From the NCBI GenBank assembly GCA_025093555.1, contig JAIWNF010000037.1, forward strand, positions 248,001 through 312,000: a stretch of DNA of 64,000 bases. The letters run 5' to 3'. This document shows, piece by piece, positions 56,728 through 64,000 of the stretch. Under the pieces are notes generated by a model. It was not told the DNA's origin. It made no database searches and was given only the letters and a program-made list of their open reading frames with translations. Position numbers and translations under genes: made by a program. Numbering within the stretch: position 1 is the first letter of the stretch; each line of letters begins with the position of its first letter. This DNA comes from Circinella umbellata. Taxonomy: Eukaryota > Mucoromycota > Mucoromycetes > Mucorales > Lichtheimiaceae.

Positions 56728-56881
56728 TGAATATAACTTTCAATAGATTATTGTTTGATACTTGATGGCAAGTTAGTCCAGTCCTTGTATACTGATACAA
56801 CGCTATTAATGTCTTTGTAATGTGAATTGGTAAAGGTTTCCAAGGTTTGGAATTGTCGTGTTTTAATGATTCATTATAGAG
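56728..56881 (-). pseudogene. PD-(D/E)XK-like family, first-exon fragment (copy 3)
   Basis: The reverse complement of this segment aligns with 46980-47130: a start near ATCATTAAAACACGACAATT, then NSHYKDINSVVSVYKDWTNL. It covers only the first exon of the family and ends near the TAA seen in copy 2, with different downstream codons. Confidence 0.6.
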
Positions 56882-57362
56882 ACACTATGGCTAAATTCAA
56901 AGACATTCATGATTAGAGGCCCATTTTTACAAGCCTGTAAATATAAAAAATCATTATTACCTTCTTTAATAGTTGTTACTCTTTTTTCACCTACTTTACT
57001 GTTATTCACTCAGGATTTGCGATAGTCATGCTAATTAGGGATCCTCATGAGAACCGACATTATAATTTAGTAGATGTGTGAGCCCTGACATTATGGTTGA
57101 GAAAACATTAATTGCAAAAATAAAACATAATTATAAATAGCGTGGAATTCTTTTATATAAAGTGTAAGCTGTTAAATAAGAGAAGCGTACGGATTTTATT
57201 GAATATGTATTGGAAAAAAAAGTATAGCAATAATAGTCAAGATAATAGTAATGGAAAGAATAATAGTAATAAAAAGAATAATAATAATAAAAAGAATAAT
57301 AATAATAAAAGAAAGGGAAAGAGCAATGAAAAATAGTATAATAAAAAGAGGTAGAAGAAGTG

Positions 57363-59842
57363 CTACTCGTCGGAATTAAAAGAAGTCCAAGAATCTAAAA
57401 GCATTAGTCTTTGTATGGTCTCTGGTGACAAACGGTTGCGTGTATAAGGTAAGAGGAGTCGCGTTTGCGAAAAACAGCGCTCAGAAGGAGTGGCGGTTAC
57501 TGGTACTGCGAAATATTGGGCAGCCATACGCGCCAAATTAGGCCACTGTGACTGAGCCTCCCAGTATAAAAATTCCGGTGCCTTTTGACCTTTCTTTCGG
57601 AGCATTGGCACACGCAATCGTTCTTGAAGATAATCGTCAAGTTCGTCATGTTCATCGCTTGTATTATACAAACTGTATAACCGTCGCAATTCTTCGTTCG
57701 CTTCAGACTCCATTGTTACAGATTTGGGGAAATCTGCCCAAGCATCCCTAACCATCCTTTGGCTCATGTTCTGGTATTCCTCTTCCCAACCACTGGTACG
57801 CCACCAAGTAAACTTCATATGTGGATCAAGGGCCGTTGCAACTGCATATATATGTGTATTATCAACCTTACAATAATATCTTTGCAGCTTTTGTAATCCA
57901 CGTCTTGCTGCTCTCTTGAGTTCGGCTGGATAATTACTACTTTCGACATCTTCTAAGGAATCCATTATCAAATTATAATGAACGATGGCGGTATTGATTG
58001 TCGCGTGGCTTTGACTTGCTGATAGCTCAATGGTTGTCTCCCAGAACTTGAGGAGCATGGACTTGACCTGGGAAATGCGGGTCCATTCAAGATCACTCAG
58101 CTGGAACTCGTGCAATTCGGTATTTGTAGAACACACACTATTATATGGGACTTGTAACAAGGATGCTCGTGTCAACATTTGGTAAGTGGAGTTCCATCGT
58201 GTTGGTACATCGAGTGACAGCTTGAGTTTTGTTGCGCAATGTATTTCTTGTGCGCGCATAAATCTCTCTGTACGTTGTGGTGAGGACCTATATTTATTGT
58301 GATATTGGATGTTTATGAGTATTTTCTGATAATAACAACTTTTTTGCAAAAAAAAAAAAATAGTGTTTATCATACCGTATTTTTGTTATGCCTTTTCGAA
58401 GCTTAATAAGTGAGCTCATCACTTGTCGTTCGCCATTGTCCCCAAAACGATCGTGCTCGTTTGCTCTTTCTGAATCGTCGTTATTTTCTTGCTCGACATA
58501 TGATTCATTCATACCCCACTTCAAAATATCTTGAACGGCTAAATTTAACACATGTCCAAGACACGGTATATGATGGCTTCTTGTACGAAACGGCCTATAG
58601 ATTGGTATATTTATATTAGTGTCATGTTGATATATTTTGATATATTATATAATGTTGAACCTACCATCCTTTTTCTTCAGCATATTTTTCTACTTCCAGG
58701 GCCATTCTTTTCATGTTGGATGCGTTGTCAGTCGTAATTGTGAATAACTTGGGACCTAGGTTGAAATCGTTGATAATTTCCAAGAATGCTGCTGCCAAAT
58801 TCTCTGCCGAATGAGGACCATTCAATGGCTGGAAACCGAGAATTACTTCTTGCATCGTCCAAGTAGAAGTTGATATCCAATGACCGGTGACCGCGAGGAA
58901 AGCATCATTATATGGACTAGTCCAACCATCAAGTGTGCAAGAAATTACAGGAAGGGAATCTAGCAAGTTGCGCAGTTTTTTTTTGTAAAAGTCATACTCT
59001 TCTTTGGTCTGAAGGTAAAATAAAATATAATGTGTTAGTTTGTTAAATATAATGACAAAACAAAAAAGGGGTGGGGAGAACTAATATTTTACCTTTCTTG
59101 TAATGGTGTCTGTACTTGGAAGTTTTACCATTTCCATTGCTGTTGCTGATTGCGCAATGTTCAAGAGCTCTTGTAAATCGTCATTCTCGGCCATTGTAAA
59201 AGGAAGTTTGGTTTTAACAATGAATTTGATAAATGTCTTTATAAAATCATCAGCTGTAAAAACTCGGGGACGTTTTGCTTGGACGAACAAATCCATCGGA
59301 CCTCCAGAACGCTTAGCACCTGTATGTGGGCCATTATCTGCTGTTATTTGATGCTTGTTATGCAAATGCTTGACTAAACCAGAAGTAGAGGAATCCTTCG
59401 AAGCAAAAGAGCGGTTACAAGTACCCACCAAGCATTTAATTCGAGGGGCACCTTTATCATCAGTAAAACGTTGGCCGTATCCATATTTAAATATAAAGCT
59501 AGTTTCCTTGACGGATGAATCGTGTTGGGATCCAGATACGACACTCGAAACGGACTCAGTGTCATTATCATCAATAGTACTTGATTGATCACGATCGATA
59601 GACATGGCAGAAGCTTGACGGGAAAAACTTGGGGTTGGAGATGAAACAATGGGAGAGTTTGAATATGGCGTTGGGTTGAACTAATGGAAAGAAATATAAC
59701 AAAAGGATAAGAAGGACAATATGGTTACAAATGTTCTTTGTGATTTTATAGCTCGATACTTTTGTATAATCAATGCTTATTTTACCTCATCGTGAAGAGC
59801 ACCAAGGGGATTTCTGGATGAAGAACCGGTTTGGAATGGCAT
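57363..59842 (-). CDS. hAT transposase, intact five-exon gene
   Basis: Minus-strand exons 59842-59786, 59680-59093, 59008-58665, 58594-58376, 58287-57363, all with GT-AG junctions, keep phase and give 710 residues. A BED-type zinc finger lies at about 101-128 (IKCLVGTCNRSFASKDSS, VKHLHNKH). The RNase H-like catalytic core has CTLDGWTSPYNDAFL (first D), LFTITTDNASNMKRM (second D) and HHIPCLGHVLNLAVQ. After the insertion domain come LDVPTRWNSTYQMLTRA and the C-terminal dimerisation region RMAAQYFAVPVTATPSERCF, with the conserved glutamate in SER, then RNRLSPETIQRLMLLDSW. No stops or frameshifts are needed, so the protein may be active. Its start ATG is the first one (MPFQTGSSSRNPLGAL). Confidence 0.9.
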
Positions 59843-61076
59843 CGCTGAAAAGTAAATTGAAGGTAGTTGTAAGTAAAAAAAAATTAACTTTCGTTGAAAT
59901 ATATCTGGGGAGGGAGATAACACCGTAGCCAAATAAAATAGAATAACGAAGAAAAATAATAAAGGATAACGTAAAAATGTTTTTTTTATCTAATGATTAT
60001 GATGGGGTATTTATATGTTTTCTAAAACTACTGCGGGATATAATATGTAATGGTAATAATAATAATGATAATAATGATAATTAATGATTAGCATTAATTT
60101 TGACAATGATGACTATGATGTAATTGCCAAGCAATAATTATTACAAAGCGCAAGAAGTATTGAGGATAATTATAAATAGTCGGAAGGAGTGTCTAAAAAG
60201 GAAATTATTTAAGAATAATCATAAGAAATCTCCAAAAAGGAAATCAAACTTAACAATGACACTATACCTTCCAAAAAAAAACCATCTTGATACTGCTAAC
60301 TACTAGTGCATATTGCCTAAAATAATTATTGACCGAAAACTCTTTTCATCAATGGGAAGCTGATCTTTCTAGCATAATAAGCACAAAAGATATTTCACTG
60401 AAATAGTTTTTTTTTGCCAAGCTGGAACGGAAATCCAAAATGGATAACCCTGCAAGTAGCAACTATTTTTTTTTCTTATTTCTTTTTTTACTTTTACAGA
60501 TGTAACAACAATATTTTTTCCCTTTCAATTAACACGGCCATTATTTTCTTTTAGGCAAAAGGCAATTACTTTTATTGGACCAACAACACTATTTTCTACC
60601 TTTCATTACTACGACCATGAATATATCTAAAGAAAGTTTTTTTTACAGATGTAACAACAATAACACAATGGCTGTTTTTTTTATGGATATTTATTTTTCT
60701 GAATTACCAATAATATGTTTCTTTCTTCCATTTAACACGGCCGTCATTCATTTATTTCTTTTTGCTGATTACTTTATGGATGTAACAACAGTAATTTTCA
60801 AACTCCCATTCAGTATGACAACGTTAAATAGAATATTCAATAGTTGCTATTACTATTTTCGCTTCAATAGAACCACATACAACACTTAACTAAAGATCAT
60901 CACCTCTATTCACTATTTAGAAAAAGTATTCAGCTTTTTTTGATAATAAACGGCATTCAGTTAAAAAATGACTTTTGTTTTTTTTATTGTACTTGTTGGC
61001 TACATATAAAGACTTATTGTGCTTATATTTTGAGATATCTGTTTTTTTCACAAAAAAAAAGACCATTAAATTACTG

Positions 61077-61193
61077 TCGGTTCCTCGGTTCTTCTCGGTT
61101 CTTCTCGGTTCTTCACGGTTCGGTTCGGTTCGGTTCTTACTAAAGGTCGGTTCGATTCGGTTCTCTTGAGGAACCGAACCGAATCGAACCGTG
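61077..61193. repeat. CGGTTC subterminal repeats of the hAT element
   Basis: CGGTTC recurs about a dozen times in direct orientation (spaced 5-10 bp), then in inverted orientation (GAACCG) next to the terminus. The last part folds as a hairpin, CGGTTCGATTCGGTTC against its complement. Such motif clusters are the usual transposase-binding sites of hAT elements. The left end has only a single GAACCG. Confidence 0.85.
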
Positions 61194-61211
61194 AGGATCC
61201 CTAATGCTAAT

Positions 61212-64000
61212 GAATTGGAGAGAAAAAAGCAAAAAGCTTTTCTTTTATGGAAGAGAGAAAGGGATAGATCTGTTGTACAAAGTTACAGATTTAGAATAAT
61301 TATAATTGCTACAATAATTCTAAGTTATATAATATCATGAGAATATATATATATATATAAAGAGTAAAAGAAGATGAGTAGATGAGAGGATCTACATCAG
61401 TAAATCGCCTCAAACAATAATGAGTCTTAAGGTAGCTTCGACCACTAAGACTGATTGACTATTGAGAAAATAATAAACATCATTGGCATTATAAAATGTT
61501 ATTTAATACTAGTTTTCGCCTCTCAGAAGCTTCATAGGCCAAATCTTCTTCCGTCAAATCACCTTCTAAATCAGATGTATCTTTAATTATTATCAATTCA
61601 CTCATTAATTACAAAATGGATTTCGGTTATTTTCTTGTTACTTTTTTTTTTAAAAAATAGCTTTTGCCTTACTTATTAGTATTTGTTGTCCGGCTGAGAA
61701 CTGGCTTACACTTCTGTCAGTTTAGTGATTATATCTACAAGATAAAAGTATACTATTAGTTCCCCAATGTAAATTTCTCTCCATCTCTTCTATCTTTCAT
61801 TTGTCCAGCGGCCTACCATTATCAAATTCAAGCTACATACGGAGACGTTTTAGAGTTACAATGCCATCTTTCATATCAGTGTACGTATGTATACAAGGAT
61901 AAATCGGAAATCACACACCTGTAATGTATATACAGTCACCCCTGAGGTTTCCTGATTTTTTGCTCCAAAACAGACTAATAATCGCAACAAGCGAGAATAA
62001 TAGAATTATTTAAAATATACCATCTCATTAATTATGTTTTGATGACATAAGAATACTATACACAATCACTGTATCAAAAATTATAGTACAGTTTACTCTT
62101 CTTAATAAAGTGCCACACCCTGAAAAGCTTGATGTAGGTTCGCAAGTTGTGAACCCATTAAGATTTTTTTTTTAAAAAAAAGAGGGTGCATATGTAATTG
62201 AGAGATTTGTAAAATTGGACGTTGCAAAAACGGGGTTTGACTGTAACTTTTTATCAAAGTCATTGAATAAACAAAACAAGTGGTATCAGATACTTGAATC
62301 ATAGGTAATTAAATATTCTTGATTTTTTTTTTAGTTATGTTCAGCATCTTTTTTTCTAAAAAAAAAATTACGTACATCAAATGCCCTTTGGAACGAGGAC
62401 CGACTTTAATTAATCTTGAAACAACTTGGATTCTATTACTAAGACAACCTTTGCAACCTCACCCCTTTTCGCTTTGATTTTTACGTTTGTACTAGTAGTC
62501 AATACCTGGAGGCCAAGATTAAATAAATCTCGTATTCGTTAGATGTTTAAATCCCTGATAATAATAATAATAATCAATGTTATAAACTGCCTTGCTCCAT
62601 TCTTTTCTCCAATTAACTCCTCTCCACAGAATTCAAGTCCTAATTTACCACTGTCATTGGATATACATTAATGATATGAAAACTGGGGCCTTAAAAACCA
62701 TCATTCAGTTATTTGATTTATCAAAGAAGAATTTTTTAAAATTTATTCAAAGGTATTCATTGGAGAGCATGTGTGTGATTTCATACATATGCATGTTGTT
62801 TCAGTCCATAAAATAGACCAATGTGAAATCTTCCCAATTCACTAGTGATGAAATGAGTAGACAAACAGAGCAGCCTAGCTTATGAAAATTATTCCGTCAA
62901 CCCATTAAGACGTATAATTAATATGAGTATTTAATTCCTTGTAGGCACCGGTCAGAAAATTAGTACCAAAAGTACGTAATATAAAATTTAACAAAAAAAA
63001 ATGGCTGAACAGTCATCTTATATACGTAGAAAAATAATAGCCTTTATCATATATATTGTATTGGAGGTAATAAATGCATCTTATATCACTTTCAGTAACT
63101 TATTGTTTGATATGTAGCTTGTTGTGTATATCTTTTGTTAAATAAGCATTTGGAGTCATGTTTGGCGGATTAAAAAAAGCTGAACACCAAAGGGAGTGGA
63201 GACACTTTTGGTTAAAGACACCTTATTGATCCAAAATCATTCTATGGGCCGCATTTTAACTTCTCTAAGTTTGAGGTCAGCGGTTAGAGAGTTTAACTAT
63301 ATTACCGAAAAGGTCTTGTAAAATAAAGTTCATGATTTTTTTTTCTTTTACTAGCATGATAGTTTTATAAGGAAAAAGAAAAAGATGAACAGTAGAAATA
63401 CATTTTTATCCAATACTGATTTTAAAATAAAGGGGACGAATATAAGCTTCTTGCATATAGCAATAATCAGACTCAGTCCCACGGAGGTCAACAAAGATCT
63501 CCCAACTAGTGGTAACGTTGATAACATTGATTTTCGACTGCCCAACATCCCTTTCATGTAGCTCTTATTTGAGGAGGTTAGAAGATTGTTTGATAAAAGA
63601 ATGTGAACCCTCTATTTCTATATTTCGTGTACTCAGGCGTCAGGGATACAAAACATCCCAACAGTAATCTTTCATTATTTGTTAGAGATTTATCAATGCG
63701 AGAGTTAACTATCGCATGCTTGTTGTAGCAGATAGTGTGAATATAAGTATTCATTGTATTATGACTTATGATAATACTTTGGGGAGGATTTTTTGCCTCG
63801 AGAATGTTAAGATTAGATAGGTATTATATATATACCACCGTATGATTTCATTGTTTCCTAGTTCTATTGAAGACAGTTCGAAAGAAAAGATTCATCCAAA
63901 CGAATTTACAGAACAAAAAAAAACACGAACGTGCCAAGATATAATAATTCATGCAACATCTTTTGTCAATCTAATTATTTTCATCACATGTTCAAGTTGA
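61212..64000. other. AT-rich region without recognisable gene
   Basis: A candidate short element lies at 61933-62243. The ORFs at 62592-62816 (plus) and 63557-63351 (minus) and a plus-strand open stretch at about 63450-63560 (IIRLSPTEVNKDLPTSG) have no recognisable domain. Nothing else can be supported. Confidence 0.4.
61933..62243. mobile_element. Possible TA-target MITE (311 bp)
   Basis: TA-CAGTCACCCCTGAGG on the left and (complement) TA-CAGTCAAACCCCGTTTTTGC on the right share CAGTCA...CCCC termini and TA flanks at 61931-61932 and 62244-62245. The rest of the termini diverge, so two unrelated ends remain possible. Confidence 0.35.

Larger units (their letters stand above)
57036..61203. mobile_element. 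Complete hAT transposon, 4168 bp
   Basis: The ends TAGGGATCCTCATGAGAACC and (complement) TAGGGATCCTCACGGTTCGA are inverted. They are flanked by a perfect 8-bp target duplication, ATGCTAAT, at 57028-57035 and 61204-61211. Eight-base duplications and TAGGG ends are typical of hAT. An intact spliced transposase gene occupies the left half (minus strand). The right half (59843-61076) is noncoding, with short AT-rich frames, and ends in CGGTTC subterminal repeats. Confidence 0.95.

Noticed and set aside
1..64000. CRISPR arrays, bacterial operons, ribosome binding sites
   Set aside because: None seen; spliced genes and the element families show a eukaryotic nuclear sequence.

Overview
The window looks like repeat-rich nuclear DNA of an early-diverging fungus, most likely Mucoromycota/Mucorales. 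It is strongly AT-rich. Genes carry several short GT-AG introns. A compact block of conserved eukaryotic housekeeping genes sits in a sea of transposon families (DIRS-type recombinase, Ty3/gypsy, LINE, Harbinger, hAT, pogo, TA-target MITEs, a chromodomain-bearing DDE transposase). No species can be named from the sequence alone.

Layout. 0-5.6 kb: a decayed DIRS-type tyrosine recombinase, a lone pogo-like end, then a LINE ORF1 fragment next to the 3' LTR of a decayed Ty3/gypsy element. 5.6-12.2 kb: a giant palindrome (centre near 8061). Its arms carry a decayed DDE transposase and an LRR/F-box-like fragment, and its asymmetric core recurs at 43 kb. 13.6-16.1 kb: an unrecognised interrupted ORF and a second, longer DDE-transposase/chromodomain gene. 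16.1-18.4 kb: F-box pseudogene, cysteine-rich ORF, MITE.

19.2-25.9 kb is the host gene block: mitochondrial inner membrane peptidase 1, a membrane-anchored CPYS glutaredoxin, an alpha-arrestin (ART) with PPxY motifs, a FANCL ubiquitin ligase and a SANT/Myb-like protein. FANCL and the SANT gene are divergent and share a 233-bp promoter with four ACGCG (MCB-like) sites.

26-34 kb: remnants of two repeated gene families, a nested solo LTR with clean 4-bp target duplication, and a structurally complete PIF/Harbinger element (31105-33978). 34-39.2 kb: a LINE with two long open ORFs joined by TAATG. 39.3-44.6 kb: a copia-like LTR, a decayed pogo element, a minisatellite, a second solo LTR, and two neighbouring palindromes. 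The first palindrome contains the same core as the 8-kb palindrome. 47-54 kb: a decayed PD-(D/E)XK-like family member, and a large broken multi-exon gene joining a DDE-like region to a WRN-type 3'-5' exonuclease. 57-61.2 kb: a complete hAT element with perfect 8-bp target duplication and an intact five-exon transposase. 61.2-64 kb: no recognisable gene.

The most unusual signal is the shared core at the centres of two otherwise unrelated inverted duplications (7917-8227 and about 43061-43430). It contains a conserved potential three-way-junction hairpin. No sequence searches were possible; family names rest on motifs read directly from the translations.
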